Shown piece after piece: positions 18,922-26,820 of a stretch of 64,000 nucleotides of DNA. The translations under genes were made by a program, and so were the position numbers. The notes beneath the pieces were generated by a model. The model saw nothing but the letters and a program-made list of their open reading frames with translations, was not told where the DNA came from and did no database searches. The stretch lies in the NCBI GenBank assembly GCA_020852705.1, contig JADZAP010000027.1:1-64000 (forward strand), read 5' to 3'. Origin of the DNA: Ignavibacteria bacterium (GTDB taxonomy: Bacteria; Bacteroidota; Ignavibacteria; Tepidaquicellales; OLB5). Position 1 is the stretch's first letter. The number at the start of each line of letters is the position of its first letter.

Positions 18922-20184
18922 CTACGTTTTCAATTTCTTTTTTTTGGCGGCGGGGAACAAAACATTATTTAGTATTAGTCTGTAACCGGGTGAATTTTTA
19001 TATAATGAAAGATCAGTTTTTGGGTCGCCTACTGCATGCTGATAATCTTCAGGGTCATGGCCTCCATAGAGGGTAAATGTACCTCTACCGTAATTTCCGT
19101 GAACATATCTTACCCAGTTTGTTCCTTCATTTTTAGCAAGGATTGTCATGTTTGGTTTTATGTATTCTTCTTTAAATCCTGATTCCTGTCCTAAAAATCC
19201 TTTTATCATAGCGGTATGATCTTGTGTGAGCATTGATGGAACCGGATCAATTTTTGCTGAAAAATCGAACAGAGTGAAATAGTCATTATATTGTCCCATC
19301 ATCAGTTCTGCATCTGTTACATCTATATCTGAATATTCATAAACATAAGGATTCAGCTGAACCTGAAAATTTTGAAATACCATGCATTCTGAATAATCTA
19401 GTTTGCTGTTTGCATTTTGGTCATAAGGGTCACCGTCGTACATTGCATCACATATATCGGTATATTGCGAAGCAAGAGCAATATCAGGTGTAGTGGTGCC
19501 AGAGCACATTGTAAACAAAAATCCTCCACCTGAAACATATTCTTTAAGTTTTTTAACAACAGCAAGCTTTAACTGAGAGACTTTGGCAAAGCCAAGCTTT
19601 TTTGCCATTTCTTCATTTGTCTGTTTTTGAGTTAAATACCAAGCTGAAGAGCCAAAGGCAGCGAAGAATTTACCGTACTGACCTGTAAAATCTTCATGAT
19701 GAAGGTGTACCCAGTCATAATCTTTAAGTTTGCCCTGCAGAACTTCTTCATCCCAAATTTTATCATAAGGTATTTCAACATAATCAAGTGCAAGTTGAAC
19801 TGCATCATCCCAAGGCAGGGCATTAGGAGGAACATAAACAGCTATTTTTGCTACTTTTTCAAGTCTAACAACATCCATGTTATTGTTTTCGTTCTGCACT
19901 TCAGAATAAACCTGTGCGGCTTGAGTACCCGAAAGCAGTTCATAACTGACGCCTTTTGAATTGCATTCAGCGGTTAGCTCAGTGCTATAATCAAACATAA
20001 ACGAACCCCCCCGGTAATTAAGGAGCCAGTCAAGCTCCTTGCCTCCAAGTAAATGCCTGTAAGCAATACCATAAGCCCGTAAATGATCAGTTTGTGAGTT
20101 TACATCCATCGGAATAAGCAATTTTTGCTGGGAATAAACAGAAACTGAAAAAAAGGAAATTAAAAGAAAAATTAAAAATCTCAT
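18922..20184 (-). CDS. Exported protein of unknown function, amidotransferase-like features
   Basis: 420 residues with a signal peptide (MRFLIFLLISFFSVSVYSQ). The mature protein opens KLLIPMDVNSQTDHLRAYG and has LLNYRGGSF. A central KLKEYVSGGGFLFTMCSGTT resembles a nucleophile-elbow region of class I glutamine amidotransferase-like folds, with a cysteine in place. Later it has HGNYGRGTFTLYGGHDPEDY. From memory, similar proteins are sometimes named asparagine synthetase B in this phylum, but I see no AsnB domains, so that label looks wrong. Envelope location is inferred. Transcribed away from the cassette on its right. Function unknown. Confidence 0.6.
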   Translation of the reverse strand: MRFLIFLLISFFSVSVYSQQKLLIPMDVNSQTDHLRAYGIAYRHLLGGKELDWLLNYRGGSFMFDYSTELTAECNSKGVSYELLSGTQAAQVYSEVQNENNNMDVVRLEKVAKIAVYVPPNALPWDDAVQLALDYVEIPYDKIWDEEVLQGKLKDYDWVHLHHEDFTGQYGKFFAAFGSSAWYLTQKQTNEEMAKKLGFAKVSQLKLAVVKKLKEYVSGGGFLFTMCSGTTTPDIALASQYTDICDAMYDGDPYDQNANSKLDYSECMVFQNFQVQLNPYVYEYSDIDVTDAELMMGQYNDYFTLFDFSAKIDPVPSMLTQDHTAMIKGFLGQESGFKEEYIKPNMTILAKNEGTNWVRYVHGNYGRGTFTLYGGHDPEDYQHAVGDPKTDLSLYKNSPGYRLILNNVLFPAAKKKKLKT

Positions 20185-20301
20185 AAAAGTAACTTATATT
20201 TAAAAACTATTGTAAACAATGAAGTAATTGAAATATTCAGAATTACAGCTATTATAATTATTAAATGTAAAATTCTTTTAATTTGTTTCCGTATAATAAA
20301 T

Positions 20302-20331
20302 AAAAAAGCCATTCCATTTAAATGGAACAGC
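20302..20331 (-). terminator. Terminator for the 20394-21649 gene group
   Basis: On the minus strand GCTGTTCCATTT pairs with AAATGGAATGGC, using two G-U wobbles, and a run of six T follows. The wobbles make the hairpin better on the minus than the plus strand, which fits the direction of the upstream genes. Confidence 0.75.
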
Positions 20332-20393
20332 AAATTGGGGGGTGAAAAAAATTTATAAAAATCTTATATAATTAAATACAAAAATACAGATGT

Positions 20394-20651
20394 TTACTTT
20401 ATTAATGCTTTAGCAATTTTCCACTCCGCAACAAATATAGATGCAGTTCTGCCCATATCTGATGGATCAGTTATTCTTGATTGCCAACCGCTGTGAGCAA
20501 TTTCCCAATCTTTTTTACTAATACCATCTGCCTTTGCAATTTTTGCGCATTCCCTTTTATCATGTAAAACATTTTCCATCTTAGCACATAATTTTGCATA
20601 TCTTTCAATATCTATTCCGTTAATAGGTTCCATATTTAATTTTCCGCTCAT
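20394..20651 (-). CDS. Small helical protein, DUF6620-like
   Basis: 85 residues from ATG 20649-20651; a TTG three codons upstream is the alternative start. The sequence has MEPINGIDIERYAKLCAKM, then a helical stretch with KADGISKKDWEIAHSGWQSR and a C-terminal helix. The L-E-P-I-x-G-V-x-L opening and the G-I-x-K-x-x-W middle resemble DUF6620-type proteins, as I recall them. No signal peptide, so cytoplasmic. Same strand as the lipoprotein and the 21239 gene; a GC-rich inverted repeat lies in the gap upstream. Function unknown. Confidence 0.6.
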   Translation of the reverse strand: MSGKLNMEPINGIDIERYAKLCAKMENVLHDKRECAKIAKADGISKKDWEIAHSGWQSRITDPSDMGRTASIFVAEWKIAKALIK

Positions 20652-20711
20652 AGTTTCCAAAAGGAAAAAAAATTGCTTTCTGAATTTATCTGTATAGGTT
20701 TTGTATTCTTT

Positions 20712-20739
20712 AGCCTTGCCGGCTGCCTCCGGCAGGCTT
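20712..20739. repeat. GC-rich inverted repeat
   Basis: AGCCTTGCCGG pairs with CCGGCAGGCTT around a 6-nt loop, with one bulged base. It is strikingly GC-rich for this genome and has no T run next to it. A REP-like dispersed element or transcript-stabilising hairpin between two cassette genes is likely. Confidence 0.6.
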
Positions 20740-20788
20740 AAATGAATACATTGGAAGTAATGAATGAATTATTACAGTATTTATTTAT

Positions 20789-21196
20789 TTAAATTATTTC
20801 AACTTCACTGCTGCAGATTACATCACCGTTCTTTTTAAGGCAGCTAACTTTGTACTTGCCTTTATCTTTGAACTCAACGTCATCAAAATGAATATAGTCC
20901 CAGCTTGGTTGAACAGTGAATGGGAATGTATCTACAGCTTTTCCTGATGCTATATCAGTTACATTTATATCAACTTCTTTTTCACCAATTGGATTCTGCA
21001 GTTTGACCATCACTGTTATTTTTCCTGCTTTGAACTTAGTATCTTCACCAATTTCTTTAGTTACATACTTTTCACAGAAATAAAGTCTGTCTCCAGAAAA
21101 TTTATCGGTTATCTTCTGTATTTGTTTTATTTTACTACAGCCGGAAAAAGCTATAATTAAAGTAAAAAGTAACAAAATTAATTTTGCGGATCTCAT
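20789..21196 (-). CDS. Lipoprotein of the LYFCEKY family
   Basis: 135 residues with a lipoprotein signal ending in AFSGC (Cys20), so it is probably lipid-anchored in the envelope. The mature part has RLYFCEKY, KAGKITVMVK, DYIHFDDVEF and a KYKVSC segment, then SSEVEII. The same blocks occur in the secreted protein at 6495-6899, so the two are paralogs with different targeting. An excellent ribosome-binding site, AGGAGG, lies 11 nt upstream (plus-strand 21208-21213). It is separated by 42 nt from the 21239 gene and probably shares its transcript. Function unknown. Confidence 0.7.
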   Translation of the reverse strand: MRSAKLILLLFTLIIAFSGCSKIKQIQKITDKFSGDRLYFCEKYVTKEIGEDTKFKAGKITVMVKLQNPIGEKEVDINVTDIASGKAVDTFPFTVQPSWDYIHFDDVEFKDKGKYKVSCLKKNGDVICSSEVEII

Positions 21197-21238
21197 TTGT
21201 TTGAATTCCTCCTGTATTGTTATTATGTTTTGATATTT

Positions 21239-21649
21239 TTATACAACCAGAACTTGGGAAGTATTTGCGGGATTATATTTTATATTAATTTTATCCCCTA
21301 CTCTTGGTATAGCAATTTTTGAAACAGCAATTTCAACCATTTGTTCAAATGCAGGTCCAAACTGCGGAGTGATGTTTAATTTCATTTTTACTACCGGATT
21401 ATAGTTAACAAGGGCGCCTGTATCTTCTATGCTTAACACATCTGCTGTTGCAGGCATACCAGTCTGACTTAAATTACCGGAATCTGTATATTGTTTTGCA
21501 ACATCAAGACTATGATTTATCTGATCCAGACTTTCTTTTCCAACAAATGCTTTAGTAAAAAAACCGGTTAAACCTGAATTTATAGTTTTATCTGCCTGTT
21601 CAAGTGCTTTTTTAGGGTCTTTTTCAATTTTTTTTCCAAATCCAAACAT
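21239..21649 (-). CDS. Small soluble protein with C-terminal beta domain, unknown
   Basis: 136 residues from ATG 21647-21649. A longer reading from 21724 crosses the promoter and is rejected. The N-terminus is MFGFGKKIEKDPKKAL, then helical. Residues ~60-136 form a likely beta-barrel: GMPATADVLSIEDTG, NYNPVVKMKL, a VSKIAIPRVGDKINIKY stretch and a final strand. This domain resembles the short beta domains found next to DUF6620-type proteins in other bacteria (memory-based, unverified). AAAGGAA about 8 nt upstream is a plausible ribosome-binding site. First gene of a probable three-gene transcript with the lipoprotein and the 20394 gene. Confidence 0.7.
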   Translation of the reverse strand: MFGFGKKIEKDPKKALEQADKTINSGLTGFFTKAFVGKESLDQINHSLDVAKQYTDSGNLSQTGMPATADVLSIEDTGALVNYNPVVKMKLNITPQFGPAFEQMVEIAVSKIAIPRVGDKINIKYNPANTSQVLVV

Positions 21650-21693
21650 GATTGTGATTCCTTTCTTTATTTGTTTAAAAATTAATTGTGCTA

Positions 21694-21724
21694 CAAAAAT
21701 ATAACAGATTTTATGCTTATGCAA
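21694..21724 (-). promoter_or_regulatory. Bacteroidota-type promoter (-33 TTG, -7 TAnnTTTG)
   Basis: On the minus strand TTG at 21722-21724 is followed after 20 nt by TATTTTTG at 21694-21701. This is the best two-part promoter match in the window. It would drive the three-gene group down to 20394 and gives a leader of about 40 nt before ATG 21649. Confidence 0.6.
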
Positions 21725-22319
21725 AGAAATGATTTGTTGTTTGTTTATAATTCTGTTTCCTTTTCTTACTTATATTAACACAAAAAGATAATATAATATT
21801 TTGTTATATATTAACTTAGCATTGGAATTAATTTTTTTGATGTTTCATTTCATTAGTAACATTTTAAACAGAAAAAATATTCATTATCACACTTTCATAA
21901 TAATTTTTGTAAATTGTTTTGTAAGCTTATAAGGAACATGAAGTGATAATAAGAAAAAGAAACGGATATAAATTCATCATATTTTTTTTGATATAAATTT
22001 ATATTTATCAATTTAATTAACCAAATAAGTATTTAAAATTATTAGTAGTTAACCAAATGATTATATTTAATATATTGTATTACTAACATTTTAAAAGAAA
22101 ACAAGAATTGAATATTTTGAAAATTATGTTTTTAAAAAATTCATAAAATTGTTTTTGATTATTTTTTGGAAAAATAATAAAAACCTAAAAATAATGATAT
22201 TTTAACTAATATTTTAGGTTTTTTATACTTAAAAAGAGTGTTATATTGTTTTAAAATCATATGCGAATTTGATTATTTGAACTAACTTATTTATTTAAGA
22301 AAGCAGGATATATTTTTAA
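21725..22319. other. Long non-coding divergent region
   Basis: About 600 bp, very AT-rich, with no credible reading frame. It holds an imperfect direct repeat (ATTAGTAACATTTTAAACAG at 21853-21872 and a close copy near 22079), a GATATAAATT motif repeated at 21964 and 21990, and the hairpin at 22178-22218. Both flanking genes point away, so a terminator-like hairpin here suggests an unannotated small transcript. Confidence 0.5.
22178..22218. terminator. Terminator-like hairpin in a divergent region
   Basis: AAAAACCTAAAAATA pairs with TATTTTAGGTTTTT, with one mismatch, across a loop of about 13 nt. T runs flank it on both strands. No annotated gene ends here. Confidence 0.55.
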
Positions 22320-23765
22320 TTGAACAAGAGCAGTTTAATTGAAGCAATTAGAACATTTTCTCCAAAGGAAATGAAGGAATTTTCCGAGTTTGTTTCCTCT
22401 CCTTTTTTCAATAAGAATGTAAATGTAATCAAATTGTTTGAATACCTAAAAAAACTATATCCGGAATTTGAAGCGGCAAAGATTGAAAAAGAAAAAGCAT
22501 TTGCTAAATTATTTCCAGGAAAACCATTTAAAGATAGTACTCTTAGATTACTGATGTTTTATCTATATGAGCTAGTTGAAAAATTTTTGGCATATAACCG
22601 GTTTAATAATGATCCTTTTAAAAGCAAGGATATTCTGTTAAACGTGTTATTTGAAAGAAAATTATTTAAAGATTATGAAAGAACAATTGAAATTGTAAAC
22701 AAAGAATTAGATAATACAATTGTAAAAGATCAGGAATATTTTGCAAACAGATATCAATTTGCTGAACATAAATTGAGCTATCTAGCTGAAATTTATATGG
22801 GTAAGTATGAAAAATACCTTACAAGTGATAATATACAGCTATTTAGTGATAATATTACTTATTATTATCTGATAAGTGTATTAAAGTATTATGCTATTAC
22901 TTTAAACACTATGTACCTTTATAATATAAAAATTAATACATCTGTTTTTGAAAATATTATAAAGAACTTTAATATTGAAGGTTTTAAAAATATACCGCTA
23001 ATTCAGGTATATTACAGGGTAATATTACTGTTTATTGAACCAGAAAATGAAGATCACTATTATAAGCTAAAGGAGCTAGTTGTAAAATTTGAAAAAGAAA
23101 TTGGTGATTTCTTAGGCGATTTGTATATTAATTTAGAAAATTATACTATAAGGCAGTTAAGAAAAGGCAATCATAAATTTCTGCAGGAATCAATGAACAT
23201 TTATGAAATGGAACTTGAAAAGAAGACATATTTAAACTTTGGTTGTATGCCCAATACTTTTTATACAAGCATTGTAGTTACAGCATCTAAACTTAAAAGT
23301 TTTGATAAGCTTAGAAGTTTTATTGAAGATTATAAACATGAGCTGCATGAATCATCAAGAGAAGCAAATTACTATTATGCTTTAGCATATATGGAAAATG
23401 AACAGGGTAATTATGAAAAAGCTCTGGAATACTTGGCAAAAAGTAAGCCAGATGAAGTATATTTAAAAATGGACTTACGAATACTGCAGGTAAGGATTTA
23501 TTACGGGTTGAACTGGATGCTTCCATTGCAATCTCTTCTTGATACATTTAAAAAGACTGTTCATAACAATAAGTTTATTCCTGATATGAGGAAAAATCAA
23601 TATCTGAAATTTATCAGATATACAAATCAACTTAATAACATAAGGTTTAAGGAAGATAAAAATTTGTGTAATGAACTTATTATGGATCTAAAAAGGGATG
23701 AATATTTTTCTTATAAGCTTTGGATATTAGAAGAAGCTGAATTGTTGTTCAACAAGTTAAATTAA
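22320..23765 (+). CDS. All-helical repeat protein, lineage-specific family
   Basis: 481 residues from a TTG start. No signal peptide or membrane segment, so cytoplasmic. Predominantly helical, with TPR-like spacing near the C-terminus (YYALAYMENEQGNYEKALEY). The opening FSPKEMKEFSEFVSSPFF and the C-terminal pattern SFIEDYKHEL ... KFIRYTNQL match in order and spacing the protein at 26821-28302, so the two are paralogs. The stop codon overlaps that of pdxH by 4 nt on the opposite strand. TPR-type scaffolds usually bind proteins; the partner is unknown. Confidence 0.65.
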   Translation: MNKSSLIEAIRTFSPKEMKEFSEFVSSPFFNKNVNVIKLFEYLKKLYPEFEAAKIEKEKAFAKLFPGKPFKDSTLRLLMFYLYELVEKFLAYNRFNNDPFKSKDILLNVLFERKLFKDYERTIEIVNKELDNTIVKDQEYFANRYQFAEHKLSYLAEIYMGKYEKYLTSDNIQLFSDNITYYYLISVLKYYAITLNTMYLYNIKINTSVFENIIKNFNIEGFKNIPLIQVYYRVILLFIEPENEDHYYKLKELVVKFEKEIGDFLGDLYINLENYTIRQLRKGNHKFLQESMNIYEMELEKKTYLNFGCMPNTFYTSIVVTASKLKSFDKLRSFIEDYKHELHESSREANYYYALAYMENEQGNYEKALEYLAKSKPDEVYLKMDLRILQVRIYYGLNWMLPLQSLLDTFKKTVHNNKFIPDMRKNQYLKFIRYTNQLNNIRFKEDKNLCNELIMDLKRDEYFSYKLWILEEAELLFNKLN

Positions 23766-24403
23766 GGAGCAAGTCTTTCAATTTTCCAACCATTCTTTTT
23801 TCTTTTGTATTTTATTCTGTCATGAAGTCTATTCGGACGACCTTGCCAAAACTCAAATGAAGCAGGGATAAGCTTGTACCCTCCCCATGAATCAGGAAGT
23901 GGCACGTGATTTTTGAATTTGACCATATATTTAATGAATTCCTTTAAAACAGTACCTCTGTTTTCTATGACACTGCTTTGTTTGGAAGCCCAGGCACCTA
24001 TCTTGCTTTTATACGGTCGTGTTTGAAAATAAGCATCACTTTCATTTTTAGTAATTTTTTCAACTTTACCTTCAATCCTTACCTGACGCTCAAGTATATC
24101 CCAAAAGAAAAGTATTGAAGCAAATGGGTTCACTTCAAGGTCATTTCCTTTTTTACTTTTATAATTTGTAAAAAAAACAAAGCCATTATTATTAATTCCT
24201 TTCAGCAGAACAACACGTGCAGAGGGCTTGCAAAATTTATCAGATGTAGCAACAATCATTGCATTTGGCTCCAGAAATCCTGACTTTAAAACTTCACCAA
24301 ACCATTTATCAAATTGTTTGAAGGGATCTTTACTTACATTTTTAGCTGTTAAGGAACCTTTTGTATATTGTCTTCTTAAATTTTGTATTTCTTTTTTATC
24401 CAT
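23762..24403 (-). CDS. pdxH: Pyridoxamine 5'-phosphate oxidase
   Basis: 213 residues, typical length. The enzyme uses FMN and oxygen to oxidise pyridoxine or pyridoxamine 5'-phosphate to PLP. Visible family stretches: an N-terminal helix with RRQYTKGSL, an ATSDKFCKPSARVVLLKG strand pair, GFVFFTNYKSKKG (FMN-binding), FFWDILERQVRIEG, and a C-terminal WQGRPNRLHDR containing the substrate-binding Arg/His. Cytoplasmic. It is followed upstream by a GNAT gene 72 nt away on the same strand. Confidence 0.95.
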   Translation of the reverse strand: MDKKEIQNLRRQYTKGSLTAKNVSKDPFKQFDKWFGEVLKSGFLEPNAMIVATSDKFCKPSARVVLLKGINNNGFVFFTNYKSKKGNDLEVNPFASILFFWDILERQVRIEGKVEKITKNESDAYFQTRPYKSKIGAWASKQSSVIENRGTVLKEFIKYMVKFKNHVPLPDSWGGYKLIPASFEFWQGRPNRLHDRIKYKRKKNGWKIERLAP

Positions 24404-24475
24404 TATACAAGTTTATTTAACTTAAGCATTATAAAAAAAATAAAGTTAAATGATATATTTTTAAAAGGGAAATAT

Positions 24476-24874
24476 TTATTTTTTTCGGTAAATAATGAAG
24501 GCATTTCCGGCTTTTTCAAAGCCAATTTTAGGATAATATTCAATTGACTCCGGAGCAGCGAGAAGCACTAAGTTAGATTCATCACCTATAAGCTTTTGAA
24601 TTTCATTAACCAACTCGTGTCCAATACCATGATTTTGATATTCTTTATCAACTGCAAGGTCTGAAAGGTAGCAGCAGTAAGCGAAATCACTGAAAGCTCT
24701 GGCAATTCCTACTAATTTTTCACCATCCCATGCAGTAATTACAAGGTTTGCCTGCTCAATCATTTTTTTTACACGGTTCAGATCCTCAACCGGTCGTTTT
24801 ATCCCTGAAGACTTAAACAATTCTGCCAATTCATGTGCTTCAGGCTTAGCGTTTGTTTTATAGGTAATTACCAT
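24476..24874 (-). CDS. GNAT family N-acetyltransferase
   Basis: 132 residues, a single GNAT domain. It has VITAWDGEKLVGIARAF (strand 2-3), YLSDLAVDKEYQNHGIGHELV with the acetyl-CoA-binding Q-x-x-G-x-G loop, and a final YYPKIGFEKAGNAFIIYRK. Acceptor substrate cannot be told from sequence. ATG start. Possibly co-transcribed with pdxH downstream. Confidence in the fold is high, in specificity nil. Confidence 0.88.
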   Translation of the reverse strand: MVITYKTNAKPEAHELAELFKSSGIKRPVEDLNRVKKMIEQANLVITAWDGEKLVGIARAFSDFAYCCYLSDLAVDKEYQNHGIGHELVNEIQKLIGDESNLVLLAAPESIEYYPKIGFEKAGNAFIIYRKK

Positions 24875-25056
24875 TTCTATGTTTATTTATTAAAAATATC
24901 GTATAATTTAAGGTATTTTGAACAATAATAAAAATTATAAATATGTGAAATTAAGCGTTTTATATACTAATATATTGCAAATATCATTAAATATTACCCT
25001 ACTATCAATATAATTATTTTTTATGTATTTATGTTTCAGGTTAGTAAAATTTAAAT

Positions 25057-25092
25057 ATAAAAAAAAAGCTCTTCAATTTAAATGAAGAGCTA
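25057..25092 (-). terminator. Terminator of the isocitrate dehydrogenase gene
   Basis: AGCTCTTCA pairs with TGAAGAGCT around ATTTAAA (25068-25092). On the minus strand a T run follows. It lies about 25 nt after the icd stop codon. Confidence 0.85.
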
Positions 25093-25116
25093 AAAAAAAG
25101 TATACTAGAAATAAAA

Positions 25117-26553
25117 TTATGCCGAATAACCGCTTTCACCATCAAAGGTATAAAGGTTTTCTGTTTTAATAAAATCAAAGCCAGCTTTTTGGAATTTATC
25201 CAGCAGAGCAATAATATTTTTGTGTTTAGTTATTTTTTCATTAGCAATGAACCGGCATCTCCAGTTATCTACACAGAAAGTTTCACTCAATCCTCCGGGA
25301 TAAACTTTTACACCACGATTTGTAATTGAAACAAGTTCTAAGCTTTCGTCAGAAATATTTTCAACCAATTTGCCAAGTTCATCAGCTGTGCCAGCTGTCC
25401 AATGAAGAAATATATCAACACCAACGAGTTCTTTTTTTGCTTTTGGAGAGTTTTTATAATCATAATATGGTTTCATACTTACATCAAAATCATGATACTC
25501 CACCGGCTTTAAAGTTGTTGGTTTTTGTCCAAGTCTGGCAATTACTGCCTTTGCAAATTCTTTAGTTCCTACTTTTTCTTTACTAAAGCCCTCTCTGAAA
25601 ATGTCATAAGTATGAACACCATCTTCAAGGGTTTTAAGCCAAGCATTATGTACTTTTGTTGCTATATCAGATTGATTAATATGAGCAAGCATCATAACTG
25701 CTCCAAGCAGCAATCCGGAAGGATTTGCTGAGTTCTGACCTGCACGCCGAGGGGCTGAGCCGTGAATAGCTTCAAACATAGCACAATTATCACCTATATT
25801 TGCTGAACCCGCAAGCCCTACAGAACCAGTCATTTGTGCAGTAACATCAGATAAAATATCGCCATAAAGATTTTCCATTACTACAACATCAAACAACTCG
25901 GGTGATGTAGCAAGCTTAGCTGCACCAATATCTACAATCCAGCTTTCTTTTTCTATTTCAGGATATTCTGCACCAACTTTATCAAAAATTCTATGAAAGA
26001 GACCATCGGTAAACTTCATGATATTATCTTTCATAAAGCATGTAACTTTTTTTCTTCCGTTTGCTTTAGCATATTCAAATGCGTAACGGATTATTTTTTC
26101 AGACCCAGGTAAAGATATAAGTTTTAAACCCTGCATTACCTGATCTGTTTGCCTGTATTCTATTCCAGCATAAAGATCTTCCTCGTTTTCTCTCATTATC
26201 ACAACATCCATTACAGGATGTTTGGTTTGTACATAAGGAAAGTAAGAAACACACGGTCTGACATTTGCATATAAGCCCAAAGTTTTTCTTGTTGCAACAT
26301 TTAAGCTTTTAAAACCTCCGCCTTGAGGAGTAGTGATTGGAGCTTTTAGGAATACTTTTGTTTTTAATAACGAATTCCATGCACTAGGTTCAATACCTTC
26401 AGTGTTTCCTCTATTATAAACTTTTTCACCTATTTCAATTACTTCAATATTAATTTTTGCATCTGCTGCCTTGATAATATCAAGGGTAGCCTGCATAATT
26501 TCGGGACCTATACCATCTCCATAAGCCACTGTAATTGGCGTATTTTCAGACAT
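25117..26553 (-). CDS. icd: Isocitrate dehydrogenase, long Thermus/Rickettsia type
   Basis: 478 residues. TCA-cycle oxidative decarboxylation of isocitrate to 2-oxoglutarate. The N-terminal ~340 residues are the beta-decarboxylating dehydrogenase fold: TVAYGDGIGPEI, substrate-binding NVRPCVSYF, MRENEEDLYAGIEYRQT, then NLYGDILSDVTAQMTG and EAIHGSAPRRAG. The C-terminal ~130 residues (VGVDIFLHWTAGTADELG onwards) form the extra domain found in Thermus- and Rickettsia-type IDH. NADP preference is expected for this group but not proven here. Stand-alone gene with its own terminator. Confidence 0.9.
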   Translation of the reverse strand: MSENTPITVAYGDGIGPEIMQATLDIIKAADAKINIEVIEIGEKVYNRGNTEGIEPSAWNSLLKTKVFLKAPITTPQGGGFKSLNVATRKTLGLYANVRPCVSYFPYVQTKHPVMDVVIMRENEEDLYAGIEYRQTDQVMQGLKLISLPGSEKIIRYAFEYAKANGRKKVTCFMKDNIMKFTDGLFHRIFDKVGAEYPEIEKESWIVDIGAAKLATSPELFDVVVMENLYGDILSDVTAQMTGSVGLAGSANIGDNCAMFEAIHGSAPRRAGQNSANPSGLLLGAVMMLAHINQSDIATKVHNAWLKTLEDGVHTYDIFREGFSKEKVGTKEFAKAVIARLGQKPTTLKPVEYHDFDVSMKPYYDYKNSPKAKKELVGVDIFLHWTAGTADELGKLVENISDESLELVSITNRGVKVYPGGLSETFCVDNWRCRFIANEKITKHKNIIALLDKFQKAGFDFIKTENLYTFDGESGYSA

Positions 26554-26820
26554 TTAATACCCTTTCTTAAATATGTATTTATTTTGATCTTTTGCGGAAT
26601 TGAAAAACAAACTTAATAATTTATCCTGTTAAATTAAATGTAGATTTTGGGAATATTATTTGTGTAATTTAGTGGTTACAAAAAGTCTATAAAATTTTTA
26701 GAATTAAAATTTTTGTATGAATTTAATTTTAGTAATAAATTCTAATGAAAATTTGTTAAATTTTTAAATATTTCAATAATGAAAATATTAATAATTAAAA
26801 CGGATATAAATTTATAAAGA

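Noticed and set aside
18922-20184. Asparagine synthetase B
   Set aside because: No N-terminal amidotransferase cysteine, no ATP-pyrophosphatase SGG loop, and the protein has a signal peptide.
21650-21724. N-terminal extension of the 21239 gene
   Set aside because: The extra 25 codons run through a good -33/-7 promoter, and a ribosome-binding site sits before the ATG at 21649.
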